From Clostridia bacterium (lineage in GTDB: Bacteria > Bacillota > Clostridia > Oscillospirales > Oscillospiraceae): a stretch of 64,000 nucleotides of DNA. The notes beneath the pieces are model-generated. The model had not been told where the DNA came from and searched no databases. It saw only the letters and a program-made list of their open reading frames with translations. The position numbers and the translations under genes were made by a program. The stretch lies in assembly GCA_009929315.1 (NCBI GenBank), contig SAAS01000002.1:124001-188000 (forward strand). The letters run 5' to 3'. Of this stretch, positions 54,384 to 63,179 are shown piece by piece (position 1 is the first letter of the stretch; every line of letters begins with the position of its first letter).

Positions 54384-56711
54384 TCATGTAATCTCACGGG
54401 TACACAAAAGATAGCTTCCTCCCGTAATGGAAACCATGTATGCCGAATTCAGTCTTAACTGTCCGTCCTTAACAGTCCTGTACTCGGTAGTAAAGGGTAG
54501 TTCAATCTTATTTGCTCTCGCCATTACAACAAGCTTTTCAAGCCTTTCTCTATCGTCGGGATGGACAATGTTTTCAAGCCAATTCTTTTCTGCCGTCTCT
54601 AGATTTCTGACTTTATTCTTAATTTTCTTCCGTTCCCTGCTGAGCAGTCGCATAGTGTCTTTCTCATAGCTGAATTCAAATATTTCATCAAATATTCCGT
54701 GCAAAGCATCGCAGTATTTGCTCAGCTCAGCCTCCCGTTCGGCGCTCAGTCTTTCGGCGGCGTCCACGAACGTAATACAAATAAGAGCGCTCTCCGCGGA
54801 ACCTCCAATGTGCTTTAAAAGACAATCAAATTGTCCGAGGGTTCCGTCATATTTGTATCGGCGCGCCGATACCTTTTGCACATTCCCGGTGTTAACGGCT
54901 GTCTGGCAGGCATTAAGCAGCTTTTTCGCGTCCGAAACATAAACCTGTTTGACAATGTCGAGCGAATGTTTACTGAACGCCGCGGCATCCGGATATCCCA
55001 AAATATCATAGTATGTGTGATTAACTCTGATGGCTTCCAGCGAAGTCCCCGAAAACTCATATATCCCAAAGCCGCCCAAAATTCCGTCCAAAATTGAGGT
55101 TACAAGGCTGTCTGCGCCAAGAACCGCGTCTATACCGACAATGTTAAGCGCGTGGGGGGTATATTTTTTCTGCTTGCCGCTTTTCTCCTTTTCAAGCAGC
55201 GCCTCGAATTCATCGCGCGGAACAGGTCTGGAAAAATAGTAACCCTGAATCATTTCGCAGCCGATAGTCCGAAGAAAATCCACCTGTTCTCTTGTTTCAA
55301 CACCTTCGGCAACAACGGGAATCCCGAGCCATTTTGCCATTCGCATAACAGAAGTAACCACCGTTCCGACCTTGCCGCCGTGTTCAAAGCCCTCGAGGAA
55401 TTTTGTGTCAATTTTCAAAGTATCAAAATCGAAATCCTTAAGCATATTCAGAGCTGAATATCCGCTTCCAAAATCATCGATAGCAACAGAAAAACCGTAG
55501 TCCTGTAGCTTTTTTACGGCTTTTTTGGTAACCTTTGTATCTGAATCCAAGAACGATTCCGTAAGCTCAATTTCAAAGTTTTCGGGAGAAAGTCCATATT
55601 TTTGTGTCAGGTCAAAGAGCTTTTTGGGGAAACTCTCCTCTTGCAAATGAATACGAGAAAAGTTTACTGATATTGGCAGCATTCGTCTCTTGTTTTGCTT
55701 CGCTTCGGAAAGAAAAGCGCAGGCTTTCTCGAACAAGTAGAAGTCCAGCTTGCGAATATATCCGCTTCTTTCAAAAAAACCTATAAACTGATTCGGAGCA
55801 ATAATCTCCCCGTCCGGTTTTTTCCATCGCACCAACACCTCAGCTCCGACAATCTCTTCGGTGTCTGTGTTGTATTTTGGCTGGTAATAATCGATGAACT
55901 CGCAGTTTTGCAAACCCTGCGCAATATTCCCAACCAGTTTTAAATCCGTAAGCTGGCCTTCCATCATGGAGCTGTCGAAAACAGCCAGTCCTGCGCCATA
56001 GTTTTTCTTAATGGTATCTCTGGCGACTGTCGCCCTGTCAATCATATCCGAAATCGACAGTTTTCGGTCATCAATTAAAAATAATCCGCCGCACAAATAG
56101 AACGGCAGACCGGTAGTTCTCGCCTCTTTCAGGGTATCCTTCAGCGAATTAAAAATTTCTTCGTCGTCTTCTCCGTTAACAAGCCAAATAAAGTGGTGGG
56201 AGTACGCTCGCGCCAGCACGTCATCAATTTTTGCGTGCTTTTTAGCAATAAACGCTATCGTCTTAATAAGGGTATCTCCGGCCTCAAAACCATAAATCTC
56301 GTTATAGCCGCGGAATGAAACCACCTCAAACGCAACTATAGCCTGTCGGCGTGTCTCCGGCGAAGTCGAAATAACCTTTTTTGCCTCCGCCTCGAAGCCC
56401 CTGCTGTTGAACAAACCCGTGAGCAAATCAACGGAATTTATCCGAGACAATTGCACGAGCACCCTTTTTCGTTCGTTTATAAAAGACCACAATGAAACAA
56501 TCAGGCTGATGACAAAACAGCACATTATCAGGACGATAATAAGTCCGACGTAATTCCCGTTATGCGTCGCAAACATCGGCGATTTGACAAGGTCTCCAAA
56601 AAGCCATGCGCACATAGCAAAGCCAACCACAATTCCGCCGTTTAATAAAATAAACCTAATGATGCGAAGTACTAAAATATGCTTTGCGTCTTTCTCCACT
56701 GCTCGTATCAC
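54384..56711 (-). CDS. Membrane protein with degenerate GGDEF, EAL and PAS-like domains
   Basis: 775 residues. Two hydrophobic helices (about 15-38, 55-75). The GGDEF-like domain (about 90-250) has AYSHHFIW in place of the GGDEF signature, so cyclase activity is unlikely. EAL domain (about 270-510) keeps the active-site pattern: EVLVRW (E of EVL), SVNFSRIHL, ELTES, DDFGSGYS, KIDTKF, VAEGVET. It should hydrolyse cyclic-di-GMP. Residues 530-775 form one or two PAS-like sensor regions. Confidence 0.88.
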   Translation of the reverse strand: MIRAVEKDAKHILVLRIIRFILLNGGIVVGFAMCAWLFGDLVKSPMFATHNGNYVGLIIVLIMCCFVISLIVSLWSFINERKRVLVQLSRINSVDLLTGLFNSRGFEAEAKKVISTSPETRRQAIVAFEVVSFRGYNEIYGFEAGDTLIKTIAFIAKKHAKIDDVLARAYSHHFIWLVNGEDDEEIFNSLKDTLKEARTTGLPFYLCGGLFLIDDRKLSISDMIDRATVARDTIKKNYGAGLAVFDSSMMEGQLTDLKLVGNIAQGLQNCEFIDYYQPKYNTDTEEIVGAEVLVRWKKPDGEIIAPNQFIGFFERSGYIRKLDFYLFEKACAFLSEAKQNKRRMLPISVNFSRIHLQEESFPKKLFDLTQKYGLSPENFEIELTESFLDSDTKVTKKAVKKLQDYGFSVAIDDFGSGYSALNMLKDFDFDTLKIDTKFLEGFEHGGKVGTVVTSVMRMAKWLGIPVVAEGVETREQVDFLRTIGCEMIQGYYFSRPVPRDEFEALLEKEKSGKQKKYTPHALNIVGIDAVLGADSLVTSILDGILGGFGIYEFSGTSLEAIRVNHTYYDILGYPDAAAFSKHSLDIVKQVYVSDAKKLLNACQTAVNTGNVQKVSARRYKYDGTLGQFDCLLKHIGGSAESALICITFVDAAERLSAEREAELSKYCDALHGIFDEIFEFSYEKDTMRLLSRERKKIKNKVRNLETAEKNWLENIVHPDDRERLEKLVVMARANKIELPFTTEYRTVKDGQLRLNSAYMVSITGGSYLLCTREIT

Positions 56712-56823
56712 CTTTCTTCAAAAGCACTGTGAATTTGATGAGAACAGATAATCAGCGTTGTAGCATCGGCCTTGTTATATCGTTAAGAGTTATCCTATGT
56801 TTTGACATAACCCCTCGTGAATT

Positions 56824-56852
56824 ATTATACACTTATAGCAATATTTGGTCAA
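56824..56852 (-). promoter_or_regulatory. Promoter of the GGDEF/EAL gene
   Basis: On the minus strand: TTGACC (56847-56852), 17 bp, TATAAT (56824-56829). Confidence 0.85.
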
Positions 56853-56944
56853 CGTGTTTTTAGTGCGTTTTGTACACAATCCGACAACTTTGCCCTTTCC
56901 CCCGCCGTTTGTAAAATCCTTATAATTCAATACGCAAACCGCTG

Positions 56945-56973
56945 TTGACATCATTGTCTTTGTGTGTTATTGT
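56945..56973 (+). promoter_or_regulatory. aroF-tyrA promoter
   Basis: TTGACA (56945-56950), 17 bp, TATTGT (56968-56973), about 28 bp before the leader peptide. Confidence 0.82.
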
Positions 56974-57000
56974 TACTTCAATCATTTAAAGGAGTTAGCG

Positions 57001-57102
57001 ATGAATAATACGTTTTTTACAGCAGCATATTATTACGTCTACCTTATCTATACTCGGATAAGGTCAGTTTTGCTGCATAAAAAGCAATATTCATACAGTT
57101 AA
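57001..57102 (+). CDS. Phe/Tyr-rich leader peptide
   Basis: A 33-codon frame with an AAAGGAG site: starts MNNTFFTAAYYYVYLIYTRI and continues to KKQYSYS. It has two adjacent Phe codons and seven Tyr codons, five of them within codons 10-17. It sits between a promoter and an intrinsic terminator before the tyrosine-branch genes. Ribosome stalling at these codons would control termination. Its function is an inference from layout. Confidence 0.85.
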   Translation: MNNTFFTAAYYYVYLIYTRIRSVLLHKKQYSYS

Positions 57103-57161
57103 TCATAAATTTGTATGCATAGAGCCTCGCAGTGAAACAAGCTGCGGGGCTCTGTTTTTTT
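57041..57161 (+). promoter_or_regulatory. Attenuator: alternative hairpins before aroF
   Basis: ACCTTATC/GATAAGGT (57041-57048, 57057-57064) lies over the Tyr codons and can act as a pause hairpin. TTGCT/AAGCAA and ATTCATACA/TGTATGCAT follow. The terminator AGAGCCTCGCAG / CTGCGGGGCTCT (57121-57132, 57142-57153) with a T run (57155-57161) ends just before the aroF ribosome site. TGCATA (57074-57079) can also pair with TATGCA (57114-57119), giving a candidate switch. Confidence 0.75.
57122..57161 (+). terminator. Attenuator terminator
   Basis: A 12-bp stem with one G-U pair and a seven-T tail; it lies 20 nt before the aroF start. Confidence 0.88.
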
Positions 57162-57180
57162 ATTATTGGAGGTATTTAAA

Positions 57181-58182
57181 ATGGTGGCAGTTGTAAAACA
57201 AGGAACAGAACAAAAGCAAATAGACAATCTTTGCGCCTGGTTTAAAAGCCGCGGGCTTGACGTTCACATCTCGAACGGCAAAACCTGTACGGTTCTCGGG
57301 CTTGTCGGGGACACCGGCAAGATTGACATTGAGCTTCTGGAATCAATGGATATCATTGATTCAGTGAAAAGAATCAGCGACCCGTTTAAGGGGGTAAACC
57401 GCAAGTTTCATCCTGATGACAGCGTCGCGAGCGTCGGCGGAACAGAAATCGGAGGCGGCAATTTTCAGTTCATTGCCGGACCCTGCTCGGTGGAATCGTC
57501 CGAACAGATACTTGAAATTGCGAGACGCGTAAAGGCGTCCGGCGCGGCTCTTCTGCGCGGCGGAGCTTTTAAGCCCCGCACCTCGCCCTACGACTTTCAG
57601 GGTCTTGCGGCGGACGGCCTGAAGTTTCTTTTGGAGGCAAAAGCCGAAACCGGGATGCCCGTGGTTTCAGAAATCATGAACTTAAATCATCTGCCGCTGT
57701 TCGAGGAAGTCGATATCATTCAGGTGGGCGCCAGAAATATGCAGAACTTCGAGCTGCTGAAGGAGCTCGGACGTACAAAAAAGACGGTGCTCATAAAGCG
57801 CGGTCTGGCAAACACCCTTACGGAGCTTCTTATGAGTGCTGAGTATGTTATGGCAGGAGGAAACTCGAACATCATTTTGTGCGAGCGCGGCATACGAACT
57901 TTTGAAACCCACACAAGAAATACGCTCGATTTATCGGCTGTTCCGATGCTCAAAGAACTGACACACCTGCCTGTTATTGTTGACCCCAGTCACGCAACGG
58001 GTCTTTCCAGACTCGTTAAGCCGATGGCTCTTGCTGCCGCTGCCGCAGGAGCGGACGGTCTTATGATAGAGGTTCACAACGACCCCGCAAACGCACTTTG
58101 CGACGGGGCGCAATCGCTGACACCCGAGCAATTTGACGATGTCGCAAAGCGGGTGCGGGCGATACGCGAGGTGCTCGCATGA
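57181..58182 (+). CDS. aroF: DAHP synthase (3-deoxy-7-phosphoheptulonate synthase)
   Basis: 333 residues; first step of aromatic amino-acid synthesis. An N-terminal regulatory ferredoxin-like domain (about 1-70) resembles the Thermotoga-type enzyme, followed by a (beta/alpha)8 barrel with FIAGPCSVES, RGGAFKPRTSPYDFQG, and the end PVIVDPSHATG. Metal-binding Cys, His, Glu and Asp are kept. The ATG at 57181 has a GGAGG site. Overlaps tyrA by four bases (ATGA). Confidence 0.95.
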   Translation: MVAVVKQGTEQKQIDNLCAWFKSRGLDVHISNGKTCTVLGLVGDTGKIDIELLESMDIIDSVKRISDPFKGVNRKFHPDDSVASVGGTEIGGGNFQFIAGPCSVESSEQILEIARRVKASGAALLRGGAFKPRTSPYDFQGLAADGLKFLLEAKAETGMPVVSEIMNLNHLPLFEEVDIIQVGARNMQNFELLKELGRTKKTVLIKRGLANTLTELLMSAEYVMAGGNSNIILCERGIRTFETHTRNTLDLSAVPMLKELTHLPVIVDPSHATGLSRLVKPMALAAAAAGADGLMIEVHNDPANALCDGAQSLTPEQFDDVAKRVRAIREVLA

Positions 58183-59024
58183 ACATCGGAATCGCGGGTC
58201 TCGGACTTATAGGCGGCTCTCTTGCAAAGGCATATAAGCTTGACGGAAAAAACACGGTGCTCGGATATGATACAGGCGACGGCGTTTGCGCAATCGCGCA
58301 GATTGCGGGAGCGATTGACGGCGAGCTGACCGAGGAGAACATAGGTTCGTGTGATTTGATTCTTATCGCGCTTTATCCCGAAGCGGCAATCGAATATCTT
58401 GAGAGTATTGCGCCCTTCATTTCTTTGAAAGCCTTTGTAATTGACTGCTGCGGAACAAAGCGCTCGATTTGCGCCAGAGGCTTCGAACTGTCCAAGGAAT
58501 ATGGCTTTACCTTCGCAGGCGGTCATCCGATGGCCGGCACCCAGTTTTCGGGGTTTAAAAATAGCAGGGCCTCACTGTTTCGCGGCGCATCCATGATCAT
58601 CGTCCCTCCCACTTACGACGACATGGCTCTGTTTGAAAAAATCAGGGAGCTTCTTGAGCCTGCGGGCTTCGGGAATATCACCATCTCCACCCCCGAAAAG
58701 CACGACAAAACGATTGCGTTTACATCACAGCTCGCGCATATCGTGTCAAACGCTTACATTAAAAGTCCCACCGCTCTTGCTCACAAAGGTTTTTCGGCAG
58801 GCAGTTACACGGATTTAACCAGAGTTGCGCGCCTAAATGAGAAAATGTGGGCTCAGCTTTTTTTGGAAAACAGTGATAACCTTATAAATGAGCTTGACTG
58901 TCTGTTGAGTTCCCTTTCCCAATACCGCAACGCTCTGGAAATCGGCGATTTTGAGAGGCTCTGCGAGCTTCTCGCTGATGGACGAAAATGCAAGGAGGCT
59001 GCCGAGGAAGAAGGCAGGCGCTGA
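58179..59024 (+). CDS. tyrA: Prephenate dehydrogenase
   Basis: 281 residues. N-terminal Rossmann motif GIAGLGLIGGSLAKAYKLDG, central GGHPMAGTQFSGF, then the helical domain with HIVSNAYI. It lacks the C-terminal ACT domain found in many TyrA proteins. Converts prephenate to 4-hydroxyphenylpyruvate for tyrosine. Coupled to aroF. Confidence 0.94.
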   Translation: MNIGIAGLGLIGGSLAKAYKLDGKNTVLGYDTGDGVCAIAQIAGAIDGELTEENIGSCDLILIALYPEAAIEYLESIAPFISLKAFVIDCCGTKRSICARGFELSKEYGFTFAGGHPMAGTQFSGFKNSRASLFRGASMIIVPPTYDDMALFEKIRELLEPAGFGNITISTPEKHDKTIAFTSQLAHIVSNAYIKSPTALAHKGFSAGSYTDLTRVARLNEKMWAQLFLENSDNLINELDCLLSSLSQYRNALEIGDFERLCELLADGRKCKEAAEEEGRR

Positions 59025-59175
59025 AACAGGCAACCCATTGTAACGATTTTAATTATATAAGGACAAAAATCGTCCCGAAACCGCAATCTAAACTTCTTGA
59101 TATTCTCCTTTATCTGCATTACACTGAAAGCACGAAAACTGTTGGTTTTATAGCCATAAAGGCAGGTGAACAGAT

Positions 59176-60783
59176 ATGCGGATTAAAGCGGAAAACTTTA
59201 TTCGGGCTTTAGGGTCATTTTTTGCAAATGTCACCCACATGCCTCAGAGCAGAGGCGCAGCAAATGCAGTCAACACCATTAAGCTTGTTATCGTAATGGC
59301 GCTCTGCACCGCTGTTTCAGTATGCCTCAGGCATTTTGGCGCTCACGAAACAAACATCGTTCTTGTATATCTGCTTGGAATCCTTCTGTTTTCCTATATG
59401 GCCAGCAGCTATTTGTTCAGCTTTTTTGCTTCGCTCTTCGGAGTTCTTGCTTACAATTTCTTTTTTACGGAGCCCTATTATACCTTTCGCGCGTATAGTC
59501 CCGATTATCCGATGACCTTTATCATTTTGTTTTGCGTCGGTCTTTTCACCAGTATGCTGACAATCCGAATCAAGCGCGAAACCTTTTTGGCCGAAGAGAG
59601 AGAGAAGCGTATCCAAGCTCTGTACCACATCGGAAGACTGCTGCTTGGTGTCAAAAGCAGCAATAACCTTGCTGAGGTCATAGCGGCAGAACTGGCTTCG
59701 CAATTTTCAGCTGACGTTATGGTACAGTTTTACGATAATTCGGGAGTCGTCCGTGTGCGTTCAGTCGCAGGAAACGACTGTTTTTCCGACGACAAAGAGC
59801 GCCTTGTCTGCCGTGAAGTATACTTTTCAGGCAGCGCCTGCGGCCGCGGCACAAAGCTTTTTAAAGCGTCAAACGCGTATTATCTCCCCGTTATCGGACA
59901 AAGTGCCGTTATCGGAGTAATCGGTGTTGCACTCGGCGAAGATGAGGAGCTTTCCGCTTCGCAGACCGAGTTCCTTGATACAATTGCCCCGCAGGTGGCT
60001 GTAGTACTCGAACGCGAAACGCTGTTTCAAAAGCAGGAGGAAACTCAGATTCAAATTCAGCGTGAGCGCCTTCGTTCCGATATGCTGAGAACCATTTCGC
60101 ACGATTTGCGCACGCCGCTTACCGGTATAATGGGCTCTGCAAGTACAATGACGGACAATTACGAGTCCATCAGCGATGACGTCAAAAAGGGTCTTTTGAA
60201 AAATATTTACGATGACGCCAGCTGGCTTTGTGAACTGGTGGAGAACATTCTCAGCATGACGCGATTTGAAGAGGGAAAGCTTAAGCTCAATATCGGTCAG
60301 GAAGCCGCCGAAGAGATAGTCGCCCAAGCAATCGGTCACGTCAAGGAACGCGCTTGCGGCCATACGATTTTGGCCAATATGCCCTCCGACAATATCTTGC
60401 TCGAGGTAGACGGGGTACTGATCACGCAGGTTCTCGTAAATCTAATCGGCAATGCGATTAACTACACTCCCGAGGGAAGTGAAATTACTGTTTCACTGTT
60501 AAGACAGCAAAACGGAATTTGCTTCGAGGTGTGCGATAACGGTCCCGGTGTTTCGGAGGATATTCTGCCGCACGTGTTTGAACGCTTTTATACACGGCAG
60601 GAAAACGCCTTTGGCTCGCGTCGCGGTGCTGGTCTGGGCTTATCTCTTTGTAAGTCAATTGTTGAGGCGCACGGAGGAACTATTGCCATCAGCAATGTGA
60701 AACCGCACGGAACCTCCGTGAAGTTCTGTATTCCGGAAAAAGGAGGGGATTTAAGTGCAGCCTTTGATACTGATCGCGGATGA
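59176..60783 (+). CDS. KdpD-like sensor histidine kinase, truncated type
   Basis: 535 residues. A DUF4118 membrane domain (about 35-132, four helices), a GAF domain (about 150-280), HisKA with H309 in ISHDLRTPLTG, and HATPase with NLIGNAINYTPEG, GAGLGLSL. It lacks the N-terminal KdpD ATP/USP domains, as do many KdpD relatives. It probably senses potassium or turgor. Overlaps the response-regulator gene by 29 bases. Confidence 0.9.
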   Translation: MRIKAENFIRALGSFFANVTHMPQSRGAANAVNTIKLVIVMALCTAVSVCLRHFGAHETNIVLVYLLGILLFSYMASSYLFSFFASLFGVLAYNFFFTEPYYTFRAYSPDYPMTFIILFCVGLFTSMLTIRIKRETFLAEEREKRIQALYHIGRLLLGVKSSNNLAEVIAAELASQFSADVMVQFYDNSGVVRVRSVAGNDCFSDDKERLVCREVYFSGSACGRGTKLFKASNAYYLPVIGQSAVIGVIGVALGEDEELSASQTEFLDTIAPQVAVVLERETLFQKQEETQIQIQRERLRSDMLRTISHDLRTPLTGIMGSASTMTDNYESISDDVKKGLLKNIYDDASWLCELVENILSMTRFEEGKLKLNIGQEAAEEIVAQAIGHVKERACGHTILANMPSDNILLEVDGVLITQVLVNLIGNAINYTPEGSEITVSLLRQQNGICFEVCDNGPGVSEDILPHVFERFYTRQENAFGSRRGAGLGLSLCKSIVEAHGGTIAISNVKPHGTSVKFCIPEKGGDLSAAFDTDRG

Positions 60784-61450
60784 CGAAAAGACCATTCGCA
60801 ACTTCATTCGGGTTTCCCTTGAAACACAGGGCTACAAGTGTATAGAGGCGGACAGCGGCGCAGGCGCTCTCATGCTTGCCGCCTCTCACAATCCGGATAT
60901 TCTGGTGCTCGACCTCGGACTGCCGGATATCGACGGAATTGATGTCATTAAAAAGCTTCGGAGCTTATCCAGAATCCCCATAATAATTGTCTCCGCTCGC
61001 GGGCGCGACCGTGAAAAGGTAGAGGCACTGGACGCCGGCGCCGATGATTACCTCACGAAACCCTTCAGCGTTTCCGAGCTTCTCGCGCGTATTCGTGTTA
61101 TTTTGCGGCATAACTCGTTTAATTTCAGCTCAGGCGGCACACAAAATCAACATTTTAAAATCGGCGGGCTGACCGTTGAAGAGGACAAGCGCAGGGTCTG
61201 GCTTGAGGACGAGGAGATACATCTCACTCCGAACGAATACAAGGTGCTGGCTTTGCTGATTGCCCATCAGGGCAAGGTTTTAACGCATAAATTCATTATT
61301 GAAAATGTTTGGGGCGGAGCGATTTGCGACGATACGCAATCCCTTCGTGTATGCATGGGCAATTTAAGGAGAAAGCTGAAAGAGGACACAGCTCAGCCGA
61401 GATACATTATCACCGAAATCGGTGTCGGCTACCGTCTTGCCGATGAATAG
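60755..61450 (+). CDS. KdpE-like OmpR-family response regulator
   Basis: 231 residues. Receiver domain (phospho-acceptor D53, DLGLPDIDGID, K in DYLTKPF) and a C-terminal winged helix (about 130-230, KVLTHKFIIENVWGG). GTG start with AAAGGAGG. Partner of the KdpD-like kinase. Terminator follows. Confidence 0.92.
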   Translation: MQPLILIADDEKTIRNFIRVSLETQGYKCIEADSGAGALMLAASHNPDILVLDLGLPDIDGIDVIKKLRSLSRIPIIIVSARGRDREKVEALDAGADDYLTKPFSVSELLARIRVILRHNSFNFSSGGTQNQHFKIGGLTVEEDKRRVWLEDEEIHLTPNEYKVLALLIAHQGKVLTHKFIIENVWGGAICDDTQSLRVCMGNLRRKLKEDTAQPRYIITEIGVGYRLADE

Positions 61451-61463
61451 TATAAACCTGCCG

Positions 61464-61500
61464 AAAAAAGAGGAACCCAAACCGGGTTTCTCTTTTTTTG
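61464..61500 (+). terminator. Intrinsic terminator
   Basis: AAAAAAGAGGAACCC / GGGTTTCTCTTTTTTT with two G-U pairs, after the response regulator. Confidence 0.85.
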
Positions 61501-61610
61501 TCTTGAGCTGAACTGAAATCCTCACAAAAACTTAACTTCTCAACGGTAAAGCCTCACACTAAAATTATTTTTCAGCGCTTATGATGTATACAGATAGGGA
61601 GGCGAGATAA

Positions 61611-61973
61611 TTGAAAAATTACGAAAATGCTAATGATGACTTTGCCGAAACAATCGCGCAGGCGGTTTGCCACCTTCGCAGCGAGGACTTTGAAGAGGCA
61701 TATTCGCTTATTACAGAAGCAATGCAAATAGATCCTGACGCGCCCCAGCCGCACAATCTTCTCGGGATATGGTTTGCGCTCAAGGGGAACGGGGACAAAG
61801 CGCGCCGCCATTACAGGGCGGCATATTCGCTTGACCCCACCTTCGGTCCGGCCTGCAAGAATCTTGAAACCATCAGTTCCGTTTCCGATGACTCAAAGCT
61901 GCGAAGCTTCGACTACGGGGATGAAGCAAGCGAGATTCCGAATATCAGGCACACTCACCGATACGGGGCCTGA
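61611..61973 (+). CDS. TPR-repeat protein
   Basis: 120 residues with one to two tetratricopeptide repeats (about 14-80; SEDFEEAYSLITEAMQIDPD, HNLLGIWFALKGNGDKARRH). TTG start with a GGGAGGCG site and no nearby ATG. Location between the two-component genes and trkA suggests a link with potassium transport; function unknown. Confidence 0.8.
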   Translation: MKNYENANDDFAETIAQAVCHLRSEDFEEAYSLITEAMQIDPDAPQPHNLLGIWFALKGNGDKARRHYRAAYSLDPTFGPACKNLETISSVSDDSKLRSFDYGDEASEIPNIRHTHRYGA

Positions 61974-61999
61974 AGTTAAAACCTTAGAGAGGAATTATT

Positions 62000-62407
62000 A
62001 TGAATATTATCATTATCGGCTGCGGACGGCTGGGCAGTACTCTTGCTCTGGAGCTTGCAGACGCCGGATACAACATTGCGGTCATCGACAGCGATGCTAA
62101 AAGGCTTTCCGCCTTGGGCAGCGGCTTCAACGGGCTTGCAATCAAGGGTATCGAATACGACAACAGTATTCTTAAACAGGCGGGCATCAGCCGCGCCTCC
62201 TTTGTGATTTCGGTAACTCCTGATGACAACCTCAACATTACCGCGTCCCTGATAGCAAAGAACATCTTCAAAGTACCCAGAGTCATCGCAAAAATAAACA
62301 ACCCGAACAAAAAAGATGTCTTTAAAGTTCTCGACATTGAAACAATCAACCCGACGGAACTCATCTCTTACATGATTAAAAGTAAAATTGAGGGGGATCC
62401 AAAATGA
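62000..62407 (+). CDS. TrkA-type protein, NAD-binding domain only
   Basis: 135 residues of the RCK_N (TrkA-N) Rossmann fold, GCGRLGSTLALELADAGY at the start and VIDSDAKRLSAL. The RCK_C domain is absent, so this is a half-sized potassium-uptake regulator. It overlaps the next gene by four bases (ATGA). Confidence 0.9.
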   Translation: MNIIIIGCGRLGSTLALELADAGYNIAVIDSDAKRLSALGSGFNGLAIKGIEYDNSILKQAGISRASFVISVTPDDNLNITASLIAKNIFKVPRVIAKINNPNKKDVFKVLDIETINPTELISYMIKSKIEGDPK

Positions 62408-63090
62408 AATCGATTATTATAGGCGGAGGAAAAATCGGCTTCAACCTTTTAAAAACGCTGAAAGACCGCGGCTACAATGTTACCCTGTTCGAAATCGATG
62501 AAAACATCTGCAGGGCAATCGCCGAGGACATTGATTCGGACATTATCTGCGGCGACGGCACAAGCCTTGACGTTTTAAAGGACGCGGGGATTAACGGCGC
62601 CGATATTATAGCGGCCGTTACAGGAAAGGACGAGGAAAATCTCGTTATCTGCCAGATTGCTAAACGCGGCTTCAACATCGGAAAGTCTATCGCCAGAATA
62701 AATAACCCGAAAAACATCCCGATGTTCAAAGCTCTCGGGGTCGACCAGACTGTTTGCAGCACAGAGGTTATCGCAAACTTAATTGAATATGAATTTGACA
62801 GGGATGTCTGCAAAATCGTTCAGACCTTCGACCGCGGCGCCATGATACTCGTTGAGGTCGCCGTCAAGGAGGGAAACAAATGGATAAATCAATATGTCAA
62901 AGATTTGTCCCTGCCCTCCGAATGTGTAATAGTGTCCATTCTAAGAGATGAGAAGGCCCTGTTTGTCAGAGGCGACACGCAAATTAAAAACGGTGACAAC
63001 ATACACATTATTACGAATCGTGCGACGGTACCCGAAATTAAGAAGCAGCTTCACAGCGGAGGAGCTCAAAATGCAAAGCAGAAAAAATGA
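62404..63090 (+). CDS. trkA: TrkA-family potassium uptake regulator
   Basis: 228 residues. RCK_N (GGGKIGFNLLKTLKDRGYNV, FEIDENICRAIAEDI) and RCK_C domain (about 140-220). Gates the TrkH channel in response to nucleotide. Two trkA-type proteins lie side by side; they may assemble as a hetero-oligomer (inference). Confidence 0.92.
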   Translation: MKSIIIGGGKIGFNLLKTLKDRGYNVTLFEIDENICRAIAEDIDSDIICGDGTSLDVLKDAGINGADIIAAVTGKDEENLVICQIAKRGFNIGKSIARINNPKNIPMFKALGVDQTVCSTEVIANLIEYEFDRDVCKIVQTFDRGAMILVEVAVKEGNKWINQYVKDLSLPSECVIVSILRDEKALFVRGDTQIKNGDNIHIITNRATVPEIKKQLHSGGAQNAKQKK

Positions 63091-63175
63091 AATTGCCGGA
63101 CTATTGAGCGAAATACTCGGCGCAGTGCTTTACTGCGCGGTGGTTTTCGGCTTCGTGCTCATTGCAGCAAGGTGA
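63071..63175 (+). CDS. 34-residue membrane peptide
   Basis: Short frame MQSRKNEIAGLLSEILGAVL then a hydrophobic helix ending FVLIAAR. GGAGG site at 63059-63063 is well placed, its start lies in the trkA end, and its stop lies 4 nt before the TrkH start. One predicted transmembrane helix. I do not recognise it. It could be a small subunit or regulator of the Trk system. Confidence 0.65.
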   Translation: MQSRKNEIAGLLSEILGAVLYCAVVFGFVLIAAR

Positions 63176-63179
63176 CTGT

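Noticed and set aside
57001..57161. T-box leader before aroF
   Set aside because: The conserved T-box sequence and specifier loop are not present; a translated leader with a terminator fits better.
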